A stretch of 37,483 nucleotides of DNA from Marivivens sp. (GTDB lineage: Bacteria > Pseudomonadota > Alphaproteobacteria > Rhodobacterales > Rhodobacteraceae): contig JALRLK010000113.1 of NCBI GenBank assembly GCA_023254495.1, positions 1-37,483 on the forward strand, written 5' to 3'. Shown in pieces: positions 1 through 8,891 of this stretch. The first letter of the stretch is position 1. Each line of letters opens with the position of its first letter. Below the pieces are notes generated by a model, which was not told the DNA's origin, ran no database searches, and was given only the letters and a program-made list of their open reading frames with translations. Both the position numbers and the translations under genes were made by a program.

Positions 1-476
1 GACCCGATGTAGCCCACGATGTTGGATTTGGTCATTTTGCCGGCAATGTGGCCCTGAATGGCGCGGCCTTCGTAGAAACGTGCCGAATAGGTAGAGACGT
101 TATCGGCGCGCTTATAGCCTGTGGCGTGTTCGAATTTCACATTCGGAAATTTCGCCGCCACGTTGATGGTGGGATCCATATCCCCAAACGAGGTGGTAAA
201 GATCAGATCGGCGCCTTCCAGGGCCATCTGGGTCATCACGCGCTCGGCGTCGGGGCCCTCAGGGACGTTTTCGGCATAGACGGTCTCGACCGCGTCGCCA
301 AAGGCAGCTTCGACCGCGAGGCGGCCGTTGTTGTGTTCAAAGGTCCAGCCGCCGTCACCGATCGGACCGACGTAGACGAAACCAACCTTAGTCTTGTCCT
401 GAGCGCGCGCTGGCAGGCCCAGCATCGCCATCGTGGCTGCGCCAGCACCGCTGGCAAGAAGCGTTCTTCTTTTCAC
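1..476 (-). CDS. BMP-family ABC transporter substrate-binding protein (partial, runs off the left edge)
   Basis: This is the periplasmic binding component of an ABC importer of the BMP/PnrA-like family, whose characterised members bind nucleosides or related purines. About 158 N-terminal residues are present and the 3' end lies outside the window. I chose a GTG start at 476 because GGGAG lies nine bases upstream and the reading begins with a twin-arginine signal: MKRRTLLASG, then an Ala-rich hydrophobic stretch to residue 21, and ARA before Gln26 as the likely cleavage site. There is no lipobox cysteine, so it is probably a soluble Tat-exported protein. The mature part begins KVGFVYVGPIGDGGWT, typical of the family. 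It is the last gene of the operon seen here, 45 bases after the second permease. The family call is firm; the purine-type ligand is inferred from the linked xdh genes. Confidence 0.85.
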   Translation of the reverse strand, partial: MKRRTLLASGAGAATMAMLGLPARAQDKTKVGFVYVGPIGDGGWTFEHNNGRLAVEAAFGDAVETVYAENVPEGPDAERVMTQMALEGADLIFTTSFGDMDPTINVAAKFPNVKFEHATGYKRADNVSTYSARFYEGRAIQGHIAGKMTKSNIVGYIG

Positions 477-495
477 TTTTCAACTCCCGTTTGTT

Positions 496-508
496 GGGGC
501 CCCGCCCC
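496..508 (-). promoter_or_regulatory. Small intercistronic GC hairpin before the binding-protein gene
   Basis: GGGGC and GCCCC can pair around a three-base loop in the 45-base gap between the second permease and the binding protein. Such hairpins sometimes stabilise the message of the abundant binding protein. The stem is only five pairs in GC-rich DNA, so this is weak. Confidence 0.25.
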
Positions 509-521
509 GGTTTGATTGGCC

Positions 522-1436
522 TCAGCGAGAGGCATGGAAAATCTTGCCGAGTGACCCCGGCGCTCGCCCTGCCGACATGAGCACAAGGACGAGGATGGTT
601 GCAATATACGGTGACATTGCAAGGTATTCGACAGGGATCGCAATACCGGCAGCTTGAAGATTGAGCTGCAGGACGGTGACCCCGCCGAAGAGGTAGGCGC
701 CGATCAGAAGGCGCCACGGCCGCCACGACGCAAAGACCACAATAGCAAGGGCAATCCAGCCCGCGCCCGCGGTCATCCCGTCGGTCCACTGGGGCACGCG
801 TACAAGGCTGATATAGGCCCCGCCAAGCCCTGCACAGGCACCGCCGAACATGATGGCGAGGATCCGGATGCGGATGACGTGATAGCCGAGTGCGTGGGCC
901 GCCTCGTGGTTTTCGCCAACCGCGCGCAGGACAAGGCCCGCGCGGCTGTATTTCAGGAAATACCAGATACCCGCGATCAGGCCGAGGCCGACATAGACCA
1001 TCGGATCATGGCTGAAGAGAATCGGGCCAAGGACCGGAATATCGCTGATCACCGGAATATCGATCTTGGGAAACTCGGGCGCTTTGATACCGTTGTATCC
1101 CTGCCCCAGAAGCGCCGAGAGGCCGAGGCCGAAGAGCGTCAGCGCAAGGCCGGTGGCGACCTGATTGGACAGAAGAAACTGGGTCAGGAACCCAAAGAGA
1201 AGCGACAAGCCAGCCCCGCCCACGGCGGCTGCGGCAAAGCCGATCCAAGGCGAGCCGGTGGTGACGGTGGCGATGAAGCCGGTTATCGCGCCGGTGATCA
1301 TCATCCCCTCGACACCGAGGTTCAGAACGCCCGCACGCTCGACGATAAGCTCGCCCGCCGCGGCAAGGATGATCGGGGTGGCCGCCACCATAAGCGAGGC
1401 CAGAAGGAGGATCGGGTTGATCGAGGAAAAGTCCAT
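522..1436 (-). CDS. ABC transporter inner-membrane permease, second subunit (BPD_transp_2 family)
   Basis: This is a 304-residue hydrophobic permease of the branched-chain/sugar/nucleoside superfamily, resembling NupQ/YufQ. It forms the membrane channel with the neighbouring permease and exchanges substrate with the BMP-family binding protein. Many hydrophobic segments run through the protein. The family signature region LAAAGELIVERAGVLNLGVEG lies near the N terminus, followed by a Gly/Ala-rich helix (GFAAAAVGGAGLSLLFG). I chose the ATG at 1436 (MDFSSINPIL) over an upstream in-frame ATG because GGAG sits eight bases before it and it begins only four bases after the first permease stops. Gene order ATPase, permease, permease, binding protein is standard for this family. 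Substrate specificity cannot be read from the sequence. Confidence 0.9.
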   Translation of the reverse strand: MDFSSINPILLLASLMVAATPIILAAAGELIVERAGVLNLGVEGMMITGAITGFIATVTTGSPWIGFAAAAVGGAGLSLLFGFLTQFLLSNQVATGLALTLFGLGLSALLGQGYNGIKAPEFPKIDIPVISDIPVLGPILFSHDPMVYVGLGLIAGIWYFLKYSRAGLVLRAVGENHEAAHALGYHVIRIRILAIMFGGACAGLGGAYISLVRVPQWTDGMTAGAGWIALAIVVFASWRPWRLLIGAYLFGGVTVLQLNLQAAGIAIPVEYLAMSPYIATILVLVLMSAGRAPGSLGKIFHASR

Positions 1437-1440
1437 CTGA

Positions 1441-2520
1441 TTACTCCGTCTTGCCAAAGCGGATGCGGTAGGAGGTCATAACATCGACCGCGAGGAGGAA
1501 AAACAGCAGCATCCCCTGAAAGAGCTGGATTGCCGCGTCGGGAAGGCCGAGGCTCAGCTGCGCCAACTCGCCGCCGATATAGGTTAGCGCCATAAGAAGG
1601 CCGGCGATCAGGATACCCACGGGATGCAGGCGGCCAAGGAAGGCCACGATAATGGCGGTAAAGCCATAGCCCACGTTGAAGTCGATACTCACGCGTCCCG
1701 CGGGGCCCGCGATCTCGAACATGCCCGCAGCTCCGGCCAGTCCGCCCGAGATCAGCATACAGATGAAGATCATCCGACCCGCATCGACACCGGCAAAGCC
1801 AGCCGCCCGCGGGCTTTGGCCTGCAAGCCTGACGTCAAAGCCGAAGCGATGACGGGCGAGGATGAAATAGGCGAAAACCACCGCTGTGACCGCCGCCAGA
1901 ACGCCCCAGTGGATGCCCGAGTTGGAAATCAGCTCGAGGTTGGCTGAAGAGGAATACTGCGAGAGGTTGCGGCTTCCGGGGAAGCCGTGGCCGTCGGGAT
2001 TGCGCAGCAGGCTCAGCGCCATCGACGCTTGAATAGCCTCGGCCACATAGACCAGCATGAGCGAGACAAGGATCTCGTTCGTCTTGAAGCGGATGCGCAG
2101 GAAGGCCGGGATCGCGGCCCAGAGCATCCCGCCTGCGAGACCAGCGATGATCATCAGGGGGAAGATGAGCCAGCGGGCTTCCATCGGATAGAAGGCAAGG
2201 CCGGTTCCGGCAGCGGCGAGCGCTCCGATGATATATTGGCCCTCGGCGCCGATGTTCCAGATGCCGGCGCGGAAGCCGAACGACAGGCCAATGGCAATCA
2301 GGATCAGCGGGCCTGCCTTGATGAGAAGCTGCGGCCGCGAATAGGAGGCGAATTCGCCAAAGATCGGATCGTAGAAGATCGTCCGGATCGCCTCGAGCGG
2401 CGGTTTGCCGAGAAGGGCAAAGACCGCACCGCCGACGATCATAGTGATCACGACCGCGAGGATCGGCGCGGCGTAGACCCAAGCCTTGCTCGGCTGGGGG
2501 CGTTTCTCAAGCGTCAACAT
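1441..2520 (-). CDS. ABC transporter inner-membrane permease, first subunit (BPD_transp_2 family)
   Basis: This 359-residue permease resembles NupP/YufP and pairs with the shorter permease downstream. After a short cytoplasmic start (MLTLEKRPQPS) there is a first membrane helix (AAPILAVVITMIVGGAVFALLG), then about eight further hydrophobic segments. The family motif GIWNIGAEGQYIIGALAA lies near residue 90. I chose ATG 2520, preceded by GGAGG at a six-base spacing, rather than the ATG ten codons upstream, which has no such site. The start lies inside the 3' end of the ATPase gene (14-base overlap), so the two are probably translationally coupled. The family is clear; the ligand is inferred from the xdh genes in the same operon. 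Confidence 0.9.
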   Translation of the reverse strand: MLTLEKRPQPSKAWVYAAPILAVVITMIVGGAVFALLGKPPLEAIRTIFYDPIFGEFASYSRPQLLIKAGPLILIAIGLSFGFRAGIWNIGAEGQYIIGALAAAGTGLAFYPMEARWLIFPLMIIAGLAGGMLWAAIPAFLRIRFKTNEILVSLMLVYVAEAIQASMALSLLRNPDGHGFPGSRNLSQYSSSANLELISNSGIHWGVLAAVTAVVFAYFILARHRFGFDVRLAGQSPRAAGFAGVDAGRMIFICMLISGGLAGAAGMFEIAGPAGRVSIDFNVGYGFTAIIVAFLGRLHPVGILIAGLLMALTYIGGELAQLSLGLPDAAIQLFQGMLLFFLLAVDVMTSYRIRFGKTE

Positions 2521-4030
2521 GGGCGACCTCCATATCGTGGGCGCCACCAAGCATGAGCCCGATCTCGTCGATGGTAAGCCCCTTGGCGCGGCGCGGCGGG
2601 GTCAGCTTGCCTTCGTTCAGCGCGGCGAAGCGATCAGAGATCTCGCGCAACTCGTCGAGGTCTTGGCTGATGCAGACCACCGCCGTGCCCGAAACCGCCA
2701 GATCGAGGATCGCCTGCCGGATCGAGGCGGCGGCTGCGGCATCAACGCCCCAGGTGGGCTGGTTGATCACCAGAACTCGCGGCTTTTGCATGATCTCGCG
2801 GCCGATGACGAATTTCTGCAGATTGCCGCCCGAGAGAGACCGTGCCGCATTGGCAGGTCCGGGGGTGCGGACGTCGAAGGCTTTGATGACCTCTTCGGCA
2901 AAGGCCTTGGCGGCGGGCCAGTCGAGAAGGCCGTTCTTCACAAGGTTCTTGCGGACGGCACCCGTCATCAGCGCGTTCTCAGTGAGGCTCATGTCGGGCG
3001 CTGCGGCATGGCCGTTGCGCTCTTCCGGCGCGGCGCAAAGGCCCGCGGCGCGGCGTTCGTTGGGGCCGAGGCGGCCGATCTCGCGCCCGTCGATCACCAC
3101 CATGCCGGCGGCGGTTTTCATCTCGCCCGAAAGGGCCGCAACCAATTCGTCCTGCCCGTTGCCCGCAACCCCGCCGATGCCGAGGACTTCGCCTTCACGC
3201 ACGTCAACGCTAATGTTTTTCAGCGCGGTGCCAAACTGGTGCGGGGCGGGGGCCGAAAGGCCGCGGATCGACAAGACGACCTCGCCCGCCTCGTGCGGCG
3301 CCTTTTCCGGCACATGCAGCGAGGCGCCGACCATCATTTCCGCCATGTCGCGGGCCGAGGTCTGGCGCGGATCGCAATTGCCGACGACCTTGCCGTGGCG
3401 CAGGATCGTCGCGTGTTCGCAAAGCGTGCGGATTTCCTCGAGCTTGTGCGAGATATAGAGGATCGAGGTGCCCTCGGCGCGCAGAATATTCAGCGTTTTG
3501 AAAAGGATCTCGACCTCTTGCGGGGTCAAAACCGAGGTCGGCTCGTCCATGATCAGAAGTTTAGGATCCTGCAAAAGGCAGCGGATGATCTCGACCCGCT
3601 GGCGCTCGCCCGCGGAAAGATCGCCGACGATCCGGTCGGGATCGAGGGGCAGGCCGTATTGATCCGAAACCTCGCGGATCCGCGCGGCCAGATCGCCCAT
3701 CGCGGGCGGGTTTTCCATGCCAAGGGCGATGTTTTCGGCCACGTTTAGCGCATCAAAGAGCGAGAAGTGCTGGAACACCATCGCCACACCCGAGGCCCGC
3801 GCCGCGCGCGGCTCGGACGGCTCATAGACCGCTCCATTGAGCATCATCGAACCGGTGTCGGGCCTCACAAGGCCATAGATGGTTTTCACCAGCGTCGATT
3901 TGCCGGCGCCATTCTCGCCCATAAGCGCGTGAACCTCGCCCATGCCGATCGTGAAGGATACGTCGCTGTTGGCGACGACCCCGGGGTAGGCCTTGGTCAG
4001 CCCCCTCAGTTCAAGCAGTGTGTCGGTCAC
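2507..4030 (-). CDS. ABC transporter ATP-binding protein with two fused nucleotide-binding domains
   Basis: This 507-residue double ATPase energises the importer, as in the RbsA/NupO/YufO type. Domain 1 has Walker A GENGAGKST at residues 38-46, the signature LSAGERQRVEI near 138 and Walker B LLIMDEPTSVL near 158. Domain 2 has a degenerate P-loop (GGVAGNGQDEL, no Lys) with the signature LSGGNLQKFVIGRE and INQPTWGVD in place of the usual Walker B, the normal asymmetric pattern of this family. The start is a GTG at 4030 (reading VTDTLLELRGLTKAYPG). The first in-frame ATG falls inside the first domain, and a longer upstream reading frame is only the antisense of xdhC. The start overlaps the last 20 bases of xdhC, tying transporter translation to the enzyme maturation gene. 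Confidence 0.92.
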   Translation of the reverse strand: MTDTLLELRGLTKAYPGVVANSDVSFTIGMGEVHALMGENGAGKSTLVKTIYGLVRPDTGSMMLNGAVYEPSEPRAARASGVAMVFQHFSLFDALNVAENIALGMENPPAMGDLAARIREVSDQYGLPLDPDRIVGDLSAGERQRVEIIRCLLQDPKLLIMDEPTSVLTPQEVEILFKTLNILRAEGTSILYISHKLEEIRTLCEHATILRHGKVVGNCDPRQTSARDMAEMMVGASLHVPEKAPHEAGEVVLSIRGLSAPAPHQFGTALKNISVDVREGEVLGIGGVAGNGQDELVAALSGEMKTAAGMVVIDGREIGRLGPNERRAAGLCAAPEERNGHAAAPDMSLTENALMTGAVRKNLVKNGLLDWPAAKAFAEEVIKAFDVRTPGPANAARSLSGGNLQKFVIGREIMQKPRVLVINQPTWGVDAAAAASIRQAILDLAVSGTAVVCISQDLDELREISDRFAALNEGKLTPPRRAKGLTIDEIGLMLGGAHDMEVAHVDA

Positions 4031-4949
4031 CCTCTGCAATCTCCCTGTTCCCGGCCCGCTTGAGAAGGCTCGTTGCAACCCCGAGCGCGATGGCGTGGGG
4101 ATGTTTTCCCAAAGTGGGATCGCCGATTGGACAGGCGATCCGTGCGATCTCTTCCCGTGTATGGCCCAAAGTCGCAAGGCGCGATTTGAATCGTGCCCAT
4201 TTCGTCGCAGAGCCGATGAGGCCCAGCCCCTTGAACCCGCGCGACAAAAGCGCGTGGCAGAGGGCAAGGTCGATCTCGTGGCTGAAGGTCAGGACGAGGT
4301 GCTCCGCCTCCCGCGGAGCATGGGCTGCCAGAACCGAAGGCTCGGCGGCGGGAAGGGTGGTGATGCCCGAGGGAATCTCGGTCGGAAAGCGGTGCGGGCC
4401 GGTATCGACCCATGTGATCTCGAAATCCGGCAGGGGGCGCAGGACATCGACCAAAGCCCGCCCCACATGGCCCGCACCCCAGATCCACAAGGGGCGGCGC
4501 TGGGCGGGGGCGGCTTCGATGAGCCAACCGTCAATCTCGGCCGGAAGCGCACCGGGTTGCAGGGCTATGGCCTTGCGGGCCACGGTGGCCGGCATGGCCT
4601 CCGCAGGGCCGAGCGGGCGGGCATAGGGCAGGCTGGCCGGAAGGGTCGCCTCGTCGAACCGCTCCCAAACCAGCGTCACCGACCCGCCGCAGCACTGGCC
4701 AAGCGCGGGTCCAAGGGGCACGGCGCGGTGGCGTAGGCCCGCCCTCGTGGCAAGCATTTCGCAGGCCTCGGCGATGGCTTGGAACTCGAGCGTGCCGCCG
4801 CCGATGGTGCCTTCGGTGCCCTCGGCCCAGATCAGCATCGACGTGCCTGCATCGCGCGGGGCCGAGCCCGCGCTGCGGCTAACCAGCAGCCGGACGACCG
4901 CGCCGTGGGCGCGGACGGTCTCGGTCAGGCGGGTCAGGTCAAAGCTCAT
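4011..4949 (-). CDS. xdhC: XdhC, xanthine dehydrogenase molybdenum cofactor maturation chaperone
   Basis: In Rhodobacter capsulatus, XdhC binds molybdenum cofactor, promotes its sulfuration and hands it to XdhB; it is not part of the mature enzyme. This 312-residue protein has the N-terminal XdhC/CoxI domain with GTIGGGTLEFQAIAEA (residues 47-62) and the conserved LGQCCGGSV (about 83-91). A C-terminal Rossmann-like domain begins with WIWGAGHVGRAL (155-166). The ATG at 4949 overlaps the stop of xdhB by four bases (ATGA), the usual sign of translational coupling, and its 3' end overlaps the ABC ATPase start. The gene order xdhA-xdhB-xdhC matches R. capsulatus. Confidence 0.93.
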   Translation of the reverse strand: MSFDLTRLTETVRAHGAVVRLLVSRSAGSAPRDAGTSMLIWAEGTEGTIGGGTLEFQAIAEACEMLATRAGLRHRAVPLGPALGQCCGGSVTLVWERFDEATLPASLPYARPLGPAEAMPATVARKAIALQPGALPAEIDGWLIEAAPAQRRPLWIWGAGHVGRALVDVLRPLPDFEITWVDTGPHRFPTEIPSGITTLPAAEPSVLAAHAPREAEHLVLTFSHEIDLALCHALLSRGFKGLGLIGSATKWARFKSRLATLGHTREEIARIACPIGDPTLGKHPHAIALGVATSLLKRAGNREIAEGDRHTA

Positions 4950-7246
4950 CCGCGCACCCGTTTGACAGCGGCCAAGACGCGCTCGGCGGTGGCGGGGCCG
5001 TGCAGATCGGGATAGCCCGCACCGCAGGAGGCCACGGCATCCGAGAGCGCCAGGAGCGCCGAGATACCAAGGTTGAACGGCGGCTCGCCCACGGCTTTAG
5101 AGCGATAGATCGTCGCCTCGGGGTTCTCGCCGTCCCAGAGATCGACGTTGAAAATCTCGGGCCGATCGGAGCAGGCGGGGATCTTGTAGGTCGAAGGCGC
5201 GTGTGTGCGCAGGCGGCCTTTGTCGTCCCAGACAAGCTCTTCGGTGGTGAGCCAGCCCGCGCCCTGAACATAGGCGCCTTCGACCTGCCCCTTATCGATC
5301 GCAGGGTTCAGCGATGCGCCGACGTCGTGCAGGATATCAGCCCGCAAGATGCGGTTTTCGCCGGTGAGCGTGTCGATCACCACCTCGGTGATCGCGGCCC
5401 CGTGGCCGAAATAGAAGAACGGGCGGCCCTTGCCGGCGAGGCGGTCCCACGAGAGATCGGGGGTCTTATAGAAACCCGTGGCCGAAAGGCTGATCCGGTT
5501 CTGATAGCAGGTCATCGCGGCCTGCGAGAAATCCATCTCGGCCGTGCCGACCGTCACCTTGTCATCGGCAAAGATCACCTTGTCGGGCGTTGTCTGGTGC
5601 AGGGTTGCGAGGCACTCGGCCATCCGCTCGCGGATCGTGTCGCAGGCGGCCTGCGTTGCCATGCCGTTGAGGTCGGAGCCCGACGAGGCGGCGGTGGCCG
5701 AGGTATTGGGCACCTTGGCGGTATCGGTCGCGGTGATCTTGATCCGGCTCACATCGACGCCGAACCGCGCGGCGGCCACTTGGGCCACCTTGAGAAACAG
5801 GCCTTGGCCCATTTCCGTGCCGCCGTGGTTGAGGTGGATCGAGCCGTCTTGATAGACGTGCACCAGCGCACCCGCCTGATTGAGGTGGGTCAGCGTGAAG
5901 GAAATCCCGAACTTGACCGGCGAGAAGCCGATGCCGCGCTTGAGGATCGGGCTTTTGGCGTTCCAATCGGCGATCTCGGCCTTGCGGCGGGCATAGTCAG
6001 AGGTGCCAAGCAGCCTCTCGGTCATCTCGTGCAGAAGAAAATCCCGCACCTCCATGCCATAGGGCGTGGTGTTGTCGCCCGCGCCGCCTGCCCGCACGGC
6101 GGCCATCGGCTTGTAATAATTGACCTTGCGGACTTCGATCGGGTCCAGCCCAAGCGCATGGGCCACATGATCCATCACACGCTCGATGCCGAAGATCCCC
6201 TGCGGCCCGCCAAAGCCGCGATAGGCGGTGGCGGATTGGGTGTTGGTCTTGAGCCGATGCGAGGTGATCCGCGCGGCGGGCAGGAGATAGGCGTTGTCGG
6301 CATGGAGCATGGCGCGGTCGGCTACGGGGATCGTCAGATCGAGCGCCCAGCCGCCGCGGGTGTATTGCGTGAAATCGACGCCGAGCACGCGACCCTTGTC
6401 GTCATAGGCCACGTCATAATCGATGCGGAAATCATGCCGCTTGCCGGTGATCGTCATGTCGTCGTCACGGTCATAACGCATCTTGGCGGGGCGGCCCGTC
6501 AGGCTCGCCACCACGGCACAGGCGCAGGCGAGCGCGTTGCCTTGGCTTTCCTTGCCGCCAAAGCCGCCGCCCATCCGGCGGGTCTCGACCCGCACGGCGT
6601 TCATCGGCTTGCCGATGGTTTCGGCGACCTTGTGCTGGATCTCGGTCGGGTGCTGGGTCGAGGAATGGACAATCACATCGCCGTTGTCCTGCGGGAAGAC
6701 GAGGGCGGCCTGGCTTTCGAGATAGAAATGCTCTTGCCCGCCAATTTCGAGCCGCCCCTGAAGGCGGTGCGGCGCAGCCTTGAGCGCGGCCTCGAAATCG
6801 CCCTTGGTCCAGACCCGCGGACCTTCCTCAAAGCGGCTGTTGGCGGCGAGGGCCTGTTCGATCGTCAGGATCGGGGCCTCTTCGGCATAGGTGATCTTGG
6901 CCTTCCGTGCAGCGCGGCGGGCGGCGTGATGGCTTGTGGCCGCCACAAGAAAGATTTGTTGGCCGACATAATGGACGGCGCCATCTGAGAGGATCGGCTC
7001 GTCATGCGCCGAGGGCGAGGCATCGTTGGCAAAGGGCATATCCTCGGCGGTCATCACCATAACAACGCCGGGGGCGGAGCGGACGGCGGAAAGGTCCATC
7101 GCCGTGATGCGCCCGCGGGCGATGGTCGAGAGGCCAAAGGCGAGGTGCAGCGTGCCCGCGGGCGTCGGGATATCGTCGATATAGCGGGCCACGCCCGAGA
7201 CGTGCAGCGGGCCGGAATCGTGCGGGAGGGATTTGGCGACGCTCAT
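4946..7246 (-). CDS. xdhB: Xanthine dehydrogenase molybdopterin-binding subunit XdhB
   Basis: This is the catalytic Mo subunit of the (XdhA-XdhB)2 enzyme, oxidising hypoxanthine to xanthine and urate in the cytoplasm. It has 766 residues; the R. capsulatus protein is slightly longer. The residues that mark a purine hydroxylase rather than an aldehyde oxidase are present: Glu233 in GGGFGGKES (equivalent to R. capsulatus Glu-B232), Arg311, 78 residues later as in R. capsulatus (Arg-B310), and the catalytic base Glu721 in [11 protein letters not shown] (Glu-B730). RGFGGPQG (343-350) and the cofactor motif TEMGQGLF (477-484) are also intact. The start ATG 7246 overlaps the xdhA stop by four bases and has GGAGG seven bases upstream, which excludes a 57-residue upstream extension. 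Confidence 0.95.
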   Translation of the reverse strand: MSVAKSLPHDSGPLHVSGVARYIDDIPTPAGTLHLAFGLSTIARGRITAMDLSAVRSAPGVVMVMTAEDMPFANDASPSAHDEPILSDGAVHYVGQQIFLVAATSHHAARRAARKAKITYAEEAPILTIEQALAANSRFEEGPRVWTKGDFEAALKAAPHRLQGRLEIGGQEHFYLESQAALVFPQDNGDVIVHSSTQHPTEIQHKVAETIGKPMNAVRVETRRMGGGFGGKESQGNALACACAVVASLTGRPAKMRYDRDDDMTITGKRHDFRIDYDVAYDDKGRVLGVDFTQYTRGGWALDLTIPVADRAMLHADNAYLLPAARITSHRLKTNTQSATAYRGFGGPQGIFGIERVMDHVAHALGLDPIEVRKVNYYKPMAAVRAGGAGDNTTPYGMEVRDFLLHEMTERLLGTSDYARRKAEIADWNAKSPILKRGIGFSPVKFGISFTLTHLNQAGALVHVYQDGSIHLNHGGTEMGQGLFLKVAQVAAARFGVDVSRIKITATDTAKVPNTSATAASSGSDLNGMATQAACDTIRERMAECLATLHQTTPDKVIFADDKVTVGTAEMDFSQAAMTCYQNRISLSATGFYKTPDLSWDRLAGKGRPFFYFGHGAAITEVVIDTLTGENRILRADILHDVGASLNPAIDKGQVEGAYVQGAGWLTTEELVWDDKGRLRTHAPSTYKIPACSDRPEIFNVDLWDGENPEATIYRSKAVGEPPFNLGISALLALSDAVASCGAGYPDLHGPATAERVLAAVKRVRG

Positions 7247-8607
7247 GCGTGGACCTCCAGCACATTGACCGCGCTGCCCGAGAGATCGGCGAAATAGCGG
7301 CGGAGCATATTTTGCGCGGCCTCGAGGCGATAGCCGGCCGAGCCGCGCATATCGGTCATGGGTTTGAAATCCTTGGCGAATTCGGCGATGGCGGCCTCGA
7401 TGGAGGCCTCGGTCCAAGGCTTGCCGACGAGCGCGGCCTCGACATGGGCGGCCCGCTTGGGGATACCCGCCATGCCACCAAAGGCGATGCTGGCGGAGGC
7501 GACCTGGCCGCCCTCGATGGCCACGTTGAAGGCGCCAAGAACGGCGGAAATATCCTGATCGAACCGTTTGGACAGCTTGTAGACCCGGAGCGCGGGGGCC
7601 GATTTCGGGATCGTCACGCCGCTCACATATTCGCCCGGCTGGCGATCCTGCTTGCCGTAGTCTAGGAAGAACTCCTCGATCGGCAGATCGCGTTTGGCAG
7701 CACCCTTCCGCAGGTGCAGCGTTGCGCCAAGAGCGATGAGGGCGGGCGGGTTATCCCCGATGGGCGAACCGTTGGCGATATTGCCACCGATGGTCGCGGC
7801 GTTGCGGACCTGTTCGGAGGCATAGCGGCGGACCATTTCGGCATAGGAGGGGTGATAGACCCCCAGAAGCTCGCGCATCTGGGTCATCGTCACACCCGCG
7901 CCGATGCGGATGCTGTCTGTGCCAATAGAAATCTCGCGCAGATCGACGCAGAGGTTGAGGAAAACGACCTTCTTCAAATCGCGCATCTGCTTGGTGACCC
8001 AAAGGCCCACGTCAGTCGCCCCGGCGATCAGGGTCGCGTCAGGGTTGGCCTCGACCCACGCAGCCAGTTCATCCTCGGTCTCGGGCGCGAAGGCCAGCGG
8101 CGCGGCGGGAACATCGGCCGAATCGTCTTCGACCCAGCTCGGGCTTTCGTCCGCTTCCGCCGCCTCGGCCGCGCGGATGATCGGCGCATAGCCGGTGCAG
8201 CGGCAGAGGTTGCCGGCCAGCACCACATCGTGATCGCTCCGGCCCTGCTGATGCCCCGCGATCATCGACGAGATGAAACCGGGCGTGCAAAAGCCGCATT
8301 GCGAGCCGTGATGGTCGATCATCGCCTGCTGGACCGGGTGCATCTCGCCCTTGGGGCCCTTGAAGCCTTCAACGGTGCGGACCGCCTTGCCGTGCAGCTG
8401 GGGCAGGAACAGGATGCAGGCGTTGAGCGCCTTCACGCCCAGATCGTCGGTCACGACAACGGTACAAGCCCCGCAATCGCCCTCGTTGCAGCCCTCTTTG
8501 GTGCCTGTGAGTCCCCGATCCTCCCTGAGCCAATCAAGGAGGGTGTGCGTCGGTTCGGCCGCAACCCGGACAGTCTCTCCGTTGAGAAGAAACGTGATCT
8601 CGGTCAT
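7243..8607 (-). CDS. xdhA: Xanthine dehydrogenase small subunit XdhA (2Fe-2S and FAD)
   Basis: XdhA carries electrons from the Mo site in XdhB through two [2Fe-2S] clusters to FAD and on to NAD+. The 454-residue protein has a plant-ferredoxin-like domain with Cys40, Cys45, Cys48 and Cys64 (CNEGDCGAC, then LNAC), and a second cluster domain with Cys104, Cys107, Cys135 and Cys137 (CGFC, CRC). The FAD domain shows [11 protein letters not shown] (193-203) and the later [18 protein letters not shown] motif, and the CO-dehydrogenase flavoprotein C-terminal domain ends the chain. It is the first gene of the xdh-transporter operon. Upstream is a 284-base divergent region shared with dnaE that holds an operator-like inverted repeat. 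Confidence 0.95.
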   Translation of the reverse strand: MTEITFLLNGETVRVAAEPTHTLLDWLREDRGLTGTKEGCNEGDCGACTVVVTDDLGVKALNACILFLPQLHGKAVRTVEGFKGPKGEMHPVQQAMIDHHGSQCGFCTPGFISSMIAGHQQGRSDHDVVLAGNLCRCTGYAPIIRAAEAAEADESPSWVEDDSADVPAAPLAFAPETEDELAAWVEANPDATLIAGATDVGLWVTKQMRDLKKVVFLNLCVDLREISIGTDSIRIGAGVTMTQMRELLGVYHPSYAEMVRRYASEQVRNAATIGGNIANGSPIGDNPPALIALGATLHLRKGAAKRDLPIEEFFLDYGKQDRQPGEYVSGVTIPKSAPALRVYKLSKRFDQDISAVLGAFNVAIEGGQVASASIAFGGMAGIPKRAAHVEAALVGKPWTEASIEAAIAEFAKDFKPMTDMRGSAGYRLEAAQNMLRRYFADLSGSAVNVLEVHA

Positions 8608-8891
8608 GCCAGATCTCTGTCGCTTTCTGTTCCCCCGGTGGTGCGCCGGATCCGCTCAGCCCCGATGCGACGTAAAGGCTGTGCTCCCTATCGCCCTAGG
8701 AAAGCGGCGTTTTGGCGCTCTGGCAAGTGTGGTGGTGTCAGGAAAGCAGGAAAGACCTTTCGGAAATTTTGGATAATCGGGAAAATTATCAAAAATATAC
8801 GAAATGACATCAGTTATGAATGAGGACCGCAGGCCCGCATCGGCCCAGTTTGCCCCTTCCTCGCCCTCCCGCGCTGGGCTAGCCTGCGCCC
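8608..8891. promoter_or_regulatory. Divergent intergenic region between xdhA and dnaE
   Basis: This 284-base stretch has no credible gene. It must contain the promoters of the leftward xdh operon and rightward dnaE. The part around 8755-8820 is strikingly AT-rich for this genome and contains an inverted repeat (8766-8796). On the minus strand, TATATT lies beside the repeat and could serve as a -10 element for xdhA, but I cannot fix a -35. I see no clear -10/-35 pair for dnaE, whose ATG also lacks a strong ribosome-binding site. Confidence 0.5.
8766..8796. promoter_or_regulatory. Operator-like inverted repeat upstream of the xdh operon
   Basis: Twelve-base arms ATTTTGGATAAT (8766-8777) and ATTATCAAAAAT (8785-8796) are complementary at 11 of 12 positions, separated by seven bases. 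The arm length, dyad symmetry and position about 160 bases before the xdhA start suit the site of a dimeric repressor or activator controlling purine use. The binding protein is unknown. Confidence 0.5.

Noticed and set aside
5000-6988. A 662-codon open frame opposite xdhB
   Set aside because: Shadow frame over a gene whose catalytic residues are all intact on the minus strand.
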